NCBI GenBank assembly: GCA_027451455.1
Contig: DAIDJI010000028.1
Coordinates: 1-17,671, forward strand
Source: Planctomycetales bacterium
GTDB lineage: Bacteria > Planctomycetota > Planctomycetia > Isosphaerales > Isosphaeraceae
Length of the DNA: 17,671 bases
Direction: 5' to 3'
Every line of letters starts with the position of its first letter. Within the stretch, counting starts at the first letter, position 1. Positions 1-7,644 of the stretch are shown here, piece after piece. The notes below the pieces were generated by a model that worked only from the letters and a program-made list of their open reading frames with translations, had not been told where the DNA came from and searched no databases. The translations under genes were made by a program, and so were the position numbers.

Positions 1-112
1 AAGGGAGAATAGCAGATTTTCGGCGAGTCGACAAGAGTAAAAAAACGGCAAGGCGGCTCGGCGAGCAACCTTGGGGTGCGATCGGGACGGTCGCGACGAT
101 TGGACGAACCGA

Positions 113-526
113 TCAGTCGCGGTCGTCGCGGCGGCGGCGGCGGGGGCGGTCGTCGGCTTCCTCCTCGCTGGCGCCCTCGGCATCGACGTTGGGGGTCGAG
201 GTCATCGCCTGGTTCACCAGGTGATCGGCCAGCTTGGGATGAACCTTCAGGACCAGTTCGCGGAGGATCACGTCGCTGAGATGGCAGTCGGCGACGATTT
301 CCTTGAGGTTCTCGCTCGCGGTCTTGAAGTAGGTGAGCAGGTACGTTCCCTTCTTGTGGCCGTCGACGCTGTAGGCCAGCCGGCGCTCATCCCACTGGCG
401 GGACGCCACGATCTCCGACTGGTGCTTGGTGAGGATGTCGTGGACGTGCTTGACGGTGTCATCCCAGGCCGCGGCAGCCTTGGTGCTGTCGAGCAGGAAC
501 ATCCCCTCGTAAGTGGCGACCGGCAA
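113..526 (-). CDS. rpsF: 30S ribosomal protein S6
   Basis: This 137-residue protein has the S6 fold signature: an N-terminal strand TYEGMFLLD, a central helix, the WDERRLAYSVDGHKKGTYLL stretch, and the VILRELVLKVHP region. S6 binds 16S rRNA with S18 in the small-subunit platform. The tail (about residues 113-137) is a lineage-type extension, first acidic and then arginine-rich. The start is TTG at 524-526, chosen because GAAGGAGAA lies about 7 bases upstream and no ATG precedes the conserved N-terminus. It is the last gene in the window of the rplY-pth-rpsF run, 85 bases after pth. In many bacteria ssb, rpsR and rplI follow, which would lie beyond the left edge. The family is certain. Confidence 0.96.
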   Translation of the reverse strand: MPVATYEGMFLLDSTKAAAAWDDTVKHVHDILTKHQSEIVASRQWDERRLAYSVDGHKKGTYLLTYFKTASENLKEIVADCHLSDVILRELVLKVHPKLADHLVNQAMTSTPNVDAEGASEEEADDRPRRRRRDDRD

Positions 527-611
527 GGTACTTCTCCTTCGTGATCCAGCGGTTCAAGGTCGGTTTGTGTCAGGTCGGGCGAGGCCCGGTGGCGACCGGC
601 GTCAGGCCGGG

Positions 612-1187
612 TCAGCCGCCGGACCCGTTGAACTGGTTCATGGCGGCCTCGATCCCCCGGGTGACCCAGACGGCGACAGCCTGGGTGGCGAGGATCAGGG
701 CGTCGTCGATGATCGGCCGCTCTGCGCCCCGGAACCGGCCGAGCACATAGTCGGCGGCGTCAACCTCGCCGCGCTCGCCGATCCCGATCCGGAGCCGGGC
801 GAACTGGTCGGTGCCGAGCTGAGCGGTGATGTCGCGGAGCCCCTTCTGGCCACCATCCGACCCACCGGGCCGAATCCGGAGTTTTCCCAGTGGGAGGCTC
901 AGGTCGTCGCAGACAACCAGCAGTTCGGCGGCGGACAGCTTGTAGAACCGCAGGGCCTGGGCGACCGACCGGCCGCTGAGGTTCATGAACGTCTCGGGCT
1001 TCAGCAGCAGGACGCGTCGATACTCGATCTCGGCCTCGGCGACCAGTCCGTCAAACTTGCGGGAGAAGGTCGGCCGAGAACCGCCATCGGCCAGCCGGTC
1101 GATCACCTCGAATCCGACGTTATGCCGCGTTCCCTGATACTTCGGGCCCGGGTTGCCCAGGCCCACCACGAGTTTCCAAGTCGACAA
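612..1187 (-). CDS. pth: Peptidyl-tRNA hydrolase
   Basis: This cytoplasmic enzyme cleaves the ester bond of peptidyl-tRNA released from stalled ribosomes and recycles the tRNA. The 191-residue length is normal. Family motifs are clear: VGLGNPGPKY (Asn12), TRHNVGF (catalytic His22), TFMNLSG (Asn69) and CDDLSLPLG (Asp94). The usual GGHNGL is GGQKGL here (residues 112-117), a substitution I believe occurs in other lineages; the enzyme should be active because the catalytic His and Asp remain. The start is TTG at 1185-1187 with a modest GGAG about 9 bases upstream; GTG codons seven and eight are alternatives but would cut into the first strand. It lies 96 bases downstream of rplY and 85 bases upstream of rpsF, so it is probably co-transcribed. 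Confidence 0.96.
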   Translation of the reverse strand: MSTWKLVVGLGNPGPKYQGTRHNVGFEVIDRLADGGSRPTFSRKFDGLVAEAEIEYRRVLLLKPETFMNLSGRSVAQALRFYKLSAAELLVVCDDLSLPLGKLRIRPGGSDGGQKGLRDITAQLGTDQFARLRIGIGERGEVDAADYVLGRFRGAERPIIDDALILATQAVAVWVTRGIEAAMNQFNGSGG

Positions 1188-1283
1188 CGCCGGGGCTCCG
1201 TCGGGGCCAACCAGGGGCCGAGGCAGGGACGGGCCGGCCTCGGGAATCGATCCCCGCCGTGACGGCCCAGCCGCTCGAGGCCA

Positions 1284-1931
1284 CTAGTCCTTGTCCTTCT
1301 CCTTGCGCTCGGGCTTGATGACCTCGGGCTGGTTCGGGCCCTCGGCACCCTCGGCCGGCTCGGGCTCGGCCGATCTCGTCACAATGTGGACGAGCAGCAG
1401 ATCGGCGTCGGCGTCCACGGTCACGTCGGCCGGCAACTTCAGGTCGCGGACGTGGACCCCCTGGTCAAGTCCGAGCTCGCTGATGTCCACCTTGATCGAG
1501 TCGGGAATCGAGGCCGCCCGGCACTTGATGCGAAGGCTGTGAACCACGTGCTCCAGAACGCCGCTGGCCGCCGCGGACGAAACCTGCCCCCGGAGCTCGA
1601 CATTCACCTCGGTCTCGATGATCTCCTCGGCGTTGACCCGGGCGAAGTCCAGGTGGAGAACCTCTTTGCCCAGGTGGTCCCACTGGACGTCGCGGATCAG
1701 CACCGTCTCGGTCGCCCCGCCGAGGTCCAGCTCCGCCAGGTGTCCCGGCGCCTTGATCATTCGCAGGACATCATCGTGCGAGAGCGTTACCGGGACCACC
1801 GCCTGCTTGTGACCGTAGATCACGGCCGGGATCCGCCCGCTCTTCCGAAGCCGACGCGAGACCCGCGTCCCTGTCCCCTTGTTCTTCTGTGCGTCCCGAG
1901 GCTCCACCTTGATCCTGACTGCTTCCGACAT
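1284..1931 (-). CDS. rplY: 50S ribosomal protein L25 (Ctc/TL5 type)
   Basis: L25 of the long, two-domain Ctc/TL5 type, which binds 5S rRNA in the large subunit. The N-terminal domain (about residues 5-95) shows the family pattern SRRLRKSGRIPAVIYG and ends in WDHLGKEVLHLDF. The C-terminal beta domain (about 100-185) contains EVNVELRGQ, GVLEHVVHSL and IPDSIKVDIS. The last 30 residues are a charged, low-complexity tail rich in Glu, Pro and Lys. The ATG at 1929-1931 is the first start before the conserved N-terminus, although its SD is weak. It is the first gene of the minus-strand translation operon; prs, often found just upstream in other bacteria, is absent. A promoter lies about 100 bases upstream. 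Confidence 0.95.
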   Translation of the reverse strand: MSEAVRIKVEPRDAQKNKGTGTRVSRRLRKSGRIPAVIYGHKQAVVPVTLSHDDVLRMIKAPGHLAELDLGGATETVLIRDVQWDHLGKEVLHLDFARVNAEEIIETEVNVELRGQVSSAAASGVLEHVVHSLRIKCRAASIPDSIKVDISELGLDQGVHVRDLKLPADVTVDADADLLLVHIVTRSAEPEPAEGAEGPNQPEVIKPERKEKDKD

Positions 1932-2424
1932 CGGTCACTCGCTCGTTTCAAGCGTCTCGTTCGTCTTCGCCGCCCCCGGCCCCGACGCCGAGCCGACGCC
2001 CGTCGCGACGCCCCAATCGCCGCGCAGTCCGACATTATCGGGTCTAGGCCCTTCTCGTTCAAGACCTCGATCGAGAAAACCGGCCCGAGGCCCGAGGTCT
2101 GACCGCCTGACGACCCGCTCTCCTTGAATCTTGCGGGATTGGGTGGATATCCCCTGGCGCGGGCCCGGGTGATCAGCGACCGTTCGCATCGAATTCCAGT
2201 CTGTCAGGCCGAATGCTTCCGCGGGACGGACTCCAGCGAATCTGGCCCTTTTCCGGTTGCCTAGAATGAAGAGGTGACCTGGATTCTCCCAGACCCACCC
2301 GGGCGCAGACCCTTCCAATAGATTCCGGGACCCTCGGCGCGGTAACATGGCTCTCCACGCCGGACCCGCAAGCAACGTCCCTCGCCTGGCCCGGAATGTT
2401 CCCCCGCGACGTCGAGCGAACCTC
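1932..2424. other. Intergenic region between divergent rplY and the large oxidoreductase
   Basis: About 490 bases separate the two divergent starts. The only element I can support is the rplY promoter at 2034-2062. Open frames here (for example minus strand 1935-2426) have arginine-rich, low-complexity translations and no recognisable family, so I treat them as chance. I saw no tRNA-like cloverleaf and no clear plus-strand promoter for the oxidoreductase. Confidence 0.5.
2034..2062 (-). promoter_or_regulatory. Sigma70-type promoter of rplY-pth-rpsF
   Basis: Read on the minus strand, TTGAAC (2057-2062) and GATAAT (2034-2039) are separated by exactly 17 bases. The -35 matches TTGACA at four of six positions and the -10 matches TATAAT at five. 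Transcription would begin near 2027, giving a leader of about 95 bases before the rplY ATG. Its position and orientation suit the operon; activity is inferred. Confidence 0.6.
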
Positions 2425-5400
2425 ATGCAGACTGGTCCCTCGCTATCCCTCCCGTTCGGACTCCGCTTCGAAGACCTCTACCGCCGAGACGGCCTGGTCC
2501 GGCTGGATGCCGCGTTCCTCGACCATCTCGCCGGCGCCGACCCGACGCTCCGTGACCGACTCGAAGCCGCCCGGCGCGACCCTTCCGCCCTGGCGCCCAA
2601 GGCCGAGTCCGAGCTGATCGTCGAGCTCGCCCCGTTCCTTGAGGACTTCCTCGGCGACCTCTTCGGAATCGGGGCCGAGCTGATCGCCCTCCGCGCCCGG
2701 CATTCCGAGCTCGCCCCGCTCCGCGCCGCCAAGCGGAAGTTCGTGATGCGAAAGCTCGTCGGCAAGACCCCCGAGCAGGCCCACGCCATCAACGGAGCGG
2801 TCGTCGCCACCGAGCTCGAAGCCTACCTGATGGAGCCCCTCACCGAACTCGCGTACGCCTCGCACGTCGTCCGGTGGATGGAGGACGAGGCCAACCACGC
2901 CGACGCCCTCCGCCTCGCCGAGGATTACGCGGTCTGGGCCGTCCTCACTCCAGAAGGCCAGCACAAACACCACAACGGCGTCGTCTTCCGCCTCCCGAAA
3001 AAGCTGGACGTCTACCACCTCGTTCCCCACCTCACCGCTTCCCTCCACGGGACCGACCAGTTCAGCGCTTCCCCCGACCACCTTCGACACCGGGAAGGCT
3101 TCCACCTCACCGACCCCGGCACCGACCTCGCCGGCGCCCTCGACCAGGCCGGATATTGCATCAAATGCCACCATCAGGGGAAGGATAGCTGCTCGCACGG
3201 CCTCCGCGAAAAGGACGGCTCCTTCAAGAAAAGCGTCTTCGGAGTCACCCTCAACGGCTGCCCGCTCGAAGAAAAAATCTCCGAGATGCACGAGATCAAG
3301 GAGGAAGGTCATCCCATCGGCGCTCTCGCGGCTATCGTCATCGATAACCCCATGTGCGCCGGTACCGGACATCGTATCTGCAACGATTGCATGAAATCAT
3401 GCATTTATCAGAAGCAGGATCCGGTGGACATTCCGCAGGCGGAGACGCGGACGTTGAAGGACGTCCTGGAGCTGCCGTATGGGTTCGAGGTTTACAGCTT
3501 GCTGACGCGGTGGAACCCACTGAACTTCTCCCGGCCGTATCCGAGGGAGGCGACGGGGCGGAAGGTGCTGGTGGTTGGTCTTGGGCCGGCGGGGTTTACG
3601 CTGGCGCACCATTTGATGAATGACGGGCATGCGGTGGTGGCGGTGGATGGGCTGAAAATTGAGCCGCTTTCGCCGAGGCTCTCGGGTGTTGATGCGATTG
3701 GAGAGCGGCACCAGATTGAGCCGGTCCGCGACGTTGCCGAGATTTACGAGCGGCTCGACCGTCGGGTGATGGCTGGCTTCGGCGGGGTTGCGGAATATGG
3801 GATCACGGTCCGGTGGAACAAGAACTTCCTCAAGGTGATCCGACTGCTCCTGGAGCGTCGTGAGGAGTTCGCGATGTACGGTGGCGTCCGGTTTGGCGGG
3901 ACGCTGACGGTGGACGATGCGTTTGAGATGGGTTTCGACCACGTGGCGCTCTGCATGGGGGCGGGGCGTCCGACGGTGATCCCGATGAAGAACGGACTGG
4001 CGCGGGGAGTCCGGCAGGCCTCGGATTTCCTGATGGCCTTGCAGCTCACGGGTGCGGCGAAGGTGGAGTCGCTTGCGAATTTGCAGGTCCGAATGCCGAT
4101 CGTGGTGATCGGCGGCGGCCTGACGGCGATCGACACCGCGACCGAGTCGCTCGCCTATTACGTGGTGCAGGTGGAGAAGTTCCTCGAACGTTACGAGGAG
4201 CTGACGCGAACCCACGGCGCCGGGTATGTCGAGAGCAAGTGGATGGGCGATGAGGCGGAGGTTGCGGGCGAATTCCTCGAGCATGGCCGGGCGATCCGGG
4301 CCGAGCGGAAGAAGGCGGCGCTTGAAGGCCGGGAGCCCCGGCTGATCGACCTCCTGAACGAGTGGGGCGGTGTGACGATCGCGTACCGTCGCCGGATGAT
4401 CGACGCGCCGAGCTACACGCTCAACCACGAGGAGATTCACAAGGCATTCGAGGAGGGGATCCGGTTCGCCGAGATGCTCGTTCCCGAGGAGGTCGATGTC
4501 GACGACTTCGGGGCGACGAGGGCGCTGGTCTGCCACCGGCACGCCTGGGACGCGGAGAAGGGGGCGCCGGTGGCGAGTGGCGAGGTCGTCACCCTGCCGG
4601 CGCGGACGATCCTGGTCGCGGCCGGGACGCAGCCGAACACGGTTCTCGCCCGCGAGGACGAGCTCAACGTCCAGGTCGACGGCAAGTACTTCCAGGCCCT
4701 CGACGAGGACGGCCATCCGGTGCGTCCGGAGCGGGTCGCGAAGCCGAAGGACGTCCGCGTTTTGATGTCGAAGCGTCCGGACGGCCGGACGATGAGCTTC
4801 TTCGGCGATTTGCACCCATCGTTTGCCGGGAACGTGGTGAAGGCGATGGGGGGCGCGAAGCAGGGGTATCCGGTCGTCTCGCGGGCGCTGGCGCGGATCG
4901 AGCCGACCGGTCCGACGCCGGCCGAGCTGGTCGCCCGGCTGAACGATGAATTGCGGTCGGTTGTCCACGAGGTGATCCGGCTGACGCCGAACATCGTCGA
5001 GGTGGTGGTCCGGGCCCCGATTGCGGCCCGGGCGTTCCAGCCCGGTCAGTTCTACCGGCTCCAGAACTTCGAGGCGCTCGCGAAGCGATCGGGAGAAACC
5101 GTCCTGGCGATGGAGGCCCTGGCGCTGACCGGAGCCTCGGTCGACGCCGAGCGTGGTCTGCTTTCGACGATTGTCCTGGAGATGGGTGGCTCGTCGGACC
5201 TCTGCGCCCTGCTCCAACCGGGCGAGCCGATCTGCCTGATGGGTCCGACGGGTACCCCGACCGAGACCCCGTCGCAGGAAACGGTCCTGCTCGCTGGCGG
5301 CGGCCTGGGGAACGCGGTGCTCTTCTCGATCGGCCAGAAGCTCCGTTCGCTCGGCTCACGGGTGATCTACTTCGCCGGCTACAAGAAGATGATCGACCGC

Positions 5401-5964
5401 TACAAGGTCGAAGAGATCGAGAAGGCGGCCGACCTGGTCGTCTGGTGCTCGGACGAGTCGCCCGGTTTCACGCCGGGGCGGACGCAGGACCGGGCCTTCG
5501 TGGGGAACATCGTCGAGGGAATGGCGGCGTACGCCCGGGGCGACCTCGGCGACGTCCCGATCCCGCTCGACCAGGTCGACCGCCTGGTGGTGATCGGGTC
5601 GGACGGAATGATGCGGGGTGTCCAGCAGGCGAGGCACGGGATCCTCCGCCCGTATTTGAAGCCCGACCACCACGCGATCGGCAGTATCAACTCGCCGATG
5701 CAGTGCATGATGAAGGAGATCTGCGCCCAGTGTCTGCAATCGCACCGGGACCCGGTGACGGGGCAGGAGACGGTGGTCTTCTCGTGCTTCAACCAGGACC
5801 AGCCGCTGGACTACGTCCGGTTCGACGGGCTCCGCGGCCGGCTCTCGCAGAACAGCGTGCAGGAGAAGCTGACAAAGCTCTGGATCGACGAGTGCCTGAG
5901 CCGGTCGGGCTACCGGGCCCGAGGCTCCGACGGTGCCATCGAGCCGGCTCCGGCGACGGTCTGA
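2425..5964 (+). CDS. Large fused FAD/NAD(P)/Fe-S oxidoreductase (GltD/NfnB-like core plus PyrK/NfnA-like module)
   Basis: From the ATG at 2425 this is 1179 residues. Residues 1 to about 240 are helical with no family I recognise. Eight cysteines follow (C245, C248, C256, C279 and C311, C319, C322, C326), enough for two [4Fe-4S] clusters. Next is a GltD-like core with an FAD Rossmann motif VVGLGPAG (383-390), an NAD(P) motif VVIGGGLTAID (560-570), AAGTQPNT and a terminal GD (794-795). The C-terminal third resembles PyrK/NfnA: PGQFYRL (873-879), LLAGGGLGNA (955-964) and a likely [2Fe-2S] set C1094, C1100, C1103, C1121. It probably moves electrons between pyridine nucleotide and another carrier; the substrate is unknown. 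An upstream ATG at 2347 adds 26 Arg/Pro-rich residues and lacks an SD, so I prefer 2425, whose SD is also weak. It appears monocistronic. Confidence 0.85.
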   Translation: MQTGPSLSLPFGLRFEDLYRRDGLVRLDAAFLDHLAGADPTLRDRLEAARRDPSALAPKAESELIVELAPFLEDFLGDLFGIGAELIALRARHSELAPLRAAKRKFVMRKLVGKTPEQAHAINGAVVATELEAYLMEPLTELAYASHVVRWMEDEANHADALRLAEDYAVWAVLTPEGQHKHHNGVVFRLPKKLDVYHLVPHLTASLHGTDQFSASPDHLRHREGFHLTDPGTDLAGALDQAGYCIKCHHQGKDSCSHGLREKDGSFKKSVFGVTLNGCPLEEKISEMHEIKEEGHPIGALAAIVIDNPMCAGTGHRICNDCMKSCIYQKQDPVDIPQAETRTLKDVLELPYGFEVYSLLTRWNPLNFSRPYPREATGRKVLVVGLGPAGFTLAHHLMNDGHAVVAVDGLKIEPLSPRLSGVDAIGERHQIEPVRDVAEIYERLDRRVMAGFGGVAEYGITVRWNKNFLKVIRLLLERREEFAMYGGVRFGGTLTVDDAFEMGFDHVALCMGAGRPTVIPMKNGLARGVRQASDFLMALQLTGAAKVESLANLQVRMPIVVIGGGLTAIDTATESLAYYVVQVEKFLERYEELTRTHGAGYVESKWMGDEAEVAGEFLEHGRAIRAERKKAALEGREPRLIDLLNEWGGVTIAYRRRMIDAPSYTLNHEEIHKAFEEGIRFAEMLVPEEVDVDDFGATRALVCHRHAWDAEKGAPVASGEVVTLPARTILVAAGTQPNTVLAREDELNVQVDGKYFQALDEDGHPVRPERVAKPKDVRVLMSKRPDGRTMSFFGDLHPSFAGNVVKAMGGAKQGYPVVSRALARIEPTGPTPAELVARLNDELRSVVHEVIRLTPNIVEVVVRAPIAARAFQPGQFYRLQNFEALAKRSGETVLAMEALALTGASVDAERGLLSTIVLEMGGSSDLCALLQPGEPICLMGPTGTPTETPSQETVLLAGGGLGNAVLFSIGQKLRSLGSRVIYFAGYKKMIDRYKVEEIEKAADLVVWCSDESPGFTPGRTQDRAFVGNIVEGMAAYARGDLGDVPIPLDQVDRLVVIGSDGMMRGVQQARHGILRPYLKPDHHAIGSINSPMQCMMKEICAQCLQSHRDPVTGQETVVFSCFNQDQPLDYVRFDGLRGRLSQNSVQEKLTKLWIDECLSRSGYRARGSDGAIEPAPATV

Positions 5965-6012
5965 TTTTTGAGCCTGGTCTCGTCTTCTGATCGAGAGGGG
6001 AGGGTGAGGCGC

Positions 6013-6058
6013 CGGGAGGGCCGAGCCGTGACCCTCGCGGCGCCGGCTCTCCCTCCCG
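6013..6058. repeat. Imperfect inverted repeat (long hairpin) after the oxidoreductase
   Basis: CGGGAGGGCCGAGCCG (6013-6028) pairs with CGGCTCTCCCTCCCG (6044-6058) across a 15-base loop, with one bulge and one mismatch. No T-tract follows, so it is not a classical Rho-independent terminator, although it lies 50 bases after the stop codon and could protect or terminate the transcript. Sequence style links it to the adjacent element at 6077-6110. Confidence 0.55.
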
Positions 6059-6076
6059 AATACCGTGGGAACGACC

Positions 6077-6110
6077 CCCGGGAGGGCGAGGCTCCTACCG
6101 AGCCACGGCC
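6077..6110. repeat. Probable dispersed intergenic repeat with GGCTC/GAGCC hairpin
   Basis: The block beginning CCCGGGAGGGCGAGGCTCC contains a 5-bp stem GGCTC (6090-6094) and GAGCC (6100-6104) around the loop CTACC. It shares the CGGGAGGG and CGAG-CC words with the neighbouring hairpin. From memory, similar GGGAGGGCGAGGCTCC words recur between genes in Isosphaeraceae-type planctomycetes; copy number in this genome cannot be seen from one window. Confidence 0.4.
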
Positions 6111-6243
6111 TTGCCTGAACGGCTGGCCCGCCCAGGGGATCGGACGGCCTTTGCGGACGGGTGTATAAGGGCGAAGAGCCAGCGATTTGGATGGGCCCGG
6201 CCGCGACCGGATTCGCGTGGATTCCAACGGAAGTCACTAATCG

Positions 6244-6813
6244 ATGAGCCGGATCGTCCCGAGTTGCAGGCCCGTCCGAGTCCTGTTCTTTCGCGGCGAC
6301 CGCTCCCGTACGTTTGGCGCACGGTTAAAGCGGGAGTTCGACGAGCAGAAGAGCGGACGAGGCCCCGGGCCCTCGTCACCGGACTGCCTCTTCTTAGTCG
6401 GCCATACGGGCGTCTCGACGGATCGGGGGACCACGATCTACGGATTCAACCCCGACCCCACCGGCCTCCCCCTCTGGGCGTTGATGGAAGGGTTGAAGAA
6501 CGGCGATGCGTTTCCAGGAATCGTGAGAGAGGATACAGCAGCATTCTCCGCTGCAGGGTGTCATGGGCTCGTCGTCCGGTCGTTCGAAGTGGTCCTGCCC
6601 GAACCGCGCTTCCGAGAGTTCCACGGGCGCCTTGACGACGAGAGACAGGCCAGCCAGTATACCTATGGCTATCCCAACGGGGATGGGGATTGTAACTGCA
6701 CGACTTGGCTGGAGCGCCTGGGCTTGCCGATGCTCTCCGGACGCATGGAGGAATTTGCCGGGCTGCGCGGCATTGCGATTCAACCGAGTCGCCGGTTCGG
6801 AGTGTGCGAGTAG
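6244..6813 (+). CDS. Hypothetical protein, possible permuted papain-like (NlpC/P60, LRAT, PPPDE type) domain
   Basis: A 189-residue protein without an obvious signal peptide or membrane segment. The readable pattern is FLVGHTGVS with His54, a middle strand region (VVRSFEVVLPEP), then GDCNCTTWLERLGLP with Cys150 and Cys152. A histidine in an H-T-G context followed about 100 residues later by an NC-x-x-W/F motif at a helix start is the order of catalytic residues in circularly permuted papain-fold proteins such as LRAT, YiiX and PPPDE peptidases. That assignment is inference from motif order only; it could be a hydrolase, an acyltransferase or inactive. The ATG at 6244 has only a distant GGAAG. 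A small gene follows after 14 bases, so the two are probably co-transcribed. Confidence 0.6.
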   Translation: MSRIVPSCRPVRVLFFRGDRSRTFGARLKREFDEQKSGRGPGPSSPDCLFLVGHTGVSTDRGTTIYGFNPDPTGLPLWALMEGLKNGDAFPGIVREDTAAFSAAGCHGLVVRSFEVVLPEPRFREFHGRLDDERQASQYTYGYPNGDGDCNCTTWLERLGLPMLSGRMEEFAGLRGIAIQPSRRFGVCE

Positions 6814-6827
6814 CGGGGTAGGACGAC

Positions 6828-7073
6828 ATGCATCAGTTCCCACCAATCCCGATGACGGACGAAGAGCGTCTGGGTGTACTCGCCATGCAGTTCCGCGGGA
6901 CCCGTCGCGATTCGGAGCGTCATGAGATCGCCCGCGAGTATACCCGGGCGGTGCATTGCCTCATCAAGGGGGGGCATTGGTCCGAAATGCCCGCGCCCGA
7001 AGATCAGCTCCCCGACGACTGGATGCCTCCCGCATTCTTCCAGTACTGGCTCGGACGGCCGGGCGGTCCGTAG
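6828..7073 (+). CDS. Small hypothetical protein downstream of the papain-like gene
   Basis: This 81-residue soluble protein matches no family I know. It is predicted helical in the first half (TDEERLGVLAMQF to EYTRAVHCLI) and ends in an aromatic and proline-rich segment, DDWMPPAFFQYWLGRP. The start at 6828 is supported by AGGA about 7 bases upstream; the second ATG at 6852 has no SD. It begins 14 bases after the preceding gene and is followed by a strong terminator at 7166-7191, so the two genes form a transcription unit. A partner or immunity-like role is possible but nothing in the sequence proves it. Confidence 0.55.
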   Translation: MHQFPPIPMTDEERLGVLAMQFRGTRRDSERHEIAREYTRAVHCLIKGGHWSEMPAPEDQLPDDWMPPAFFQYWLGRPGGP

Positions 7074-7165
7074 CGCGGACGCCCTCGCCGGTGTGACGTC
7101 GCCCCCGAATCGACAATCCTGTCTGTCCCGCATCGGCGTTCGCGACGGTGCGAAGGTTTGCCCCT

Positions 7166-7191
7166 GGGAGCTTCGGCTCCCCGTATTTTTT
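7166..7191 (+). terminator. Rho-independent terminator with UUCG tetraloop
   Basis: GGGAGC (7166-7171) and GCTCCC (7176-7181) form a perfect 6-bp stem closed by a TTCG tetraloop, followed after CGTA by six T residues (7186-7191). This is a textbook intrinsic terminator and ends the unit 6244-7073. Confidence 0.85.
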
Positions 7192-7251
7192 GGACCGGGC
7201 TTCGATAAGATCCCGACTCCTTGCCCCGGCTCGGCCGATCGGATCAAGATC

Positions 7252-7635
7252 ATGGGCACCTACGCGGGCCGCTGGGACTTCGAGCGTCAGGGCCCGCTTC
7301 ATCTGGATGCGATCCGCCTCCTGTGCCTTCCCGCCGAGAACTTTCGCATCAGCCCCTATCGTTACCCGGCTGGCACGATTTTCTCCGGCGCGGCGCGAGC
7401 CGGGCGCTGGTACATCCTGGCTGGGGCCTGTGCCATCGAGGTCGGCTCGTCCTCCTGGGAGCTGCAGGCCGGAGACATCGCCGAAATCCCTGCCGGCGAG
7501 TATCGCTTCCGGGCCCTGGGCTCCGACGACGTGGAACTGATCCGCGTCTGGCTACTCCCATCAATGGTCAGGCCGCCGCAATCGGCTGGCTCGCCATCAT
7601 GCCTGTCCTTGACCGAGCCAGGATACCCTCGCTAA
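7252..7635 (+). CDS. Cupin-domain protein
   Basis: From the ATG at 7252 this is 127 residues. The body reads as a small single-domain cupin: FRISPYRYPAGTIFSGAARAGRWYILAG forms the first strand pair, and WELQAGDIAEIPAGEYRFRALG gives the conserved G-D-x-x-x-I-P-A-G turn of the second cupin motif. The usual metal-binding histidines of motif 1 are not evident, so it may bind ligand without metal or be structural. The open frame extends upstream to 6874, but it crosses the terminator at 7166-7191 and overlaps the 6828 gene, so the ATG at 7252 is preferred; GGA lies about 8 bases before it. The last 24 residues are low in structure and may be a drifted end. Substrate is unknown. Confidence 0.65.
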   Translation: MGTYAGRWDFERQGPLHLDAIRLLCLPAENFRISPYRYPAGTIFSGAARAGRWYILAGACAIEVGSSSWELQAGDIAEIPAGEYRFRALGSDDVELIRVWLLPSMVRPPQSAGSPSCLSLTEPGYPR

Positions 7636-7644
7636 CCTCGGGAC

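Noticed and set aside
39..50. T-run on the minus strand after rpsF as a possible terminator
   Set aside because: Seven T residues follow GC-rich sequence, but the only nearby stem is a 4-bp GCTC/GAGC hairpin more than ten bases away, and ribosomal genes usually continue in this operon.
2443..3372. 309-residue minus-strand frame rich in Gly, Glu and Val
   Set aside because: Antisense to the N-terminal part of the oxidoreductase; composition reflects the complementary codons.
3397..5217. 606-residue open frame on the minus strand
   Set aside because: It is antisense to the conserved oxidoreductase and its Arg/His-rich translation has no family features; long antisense frames are common in GC-rich genes.
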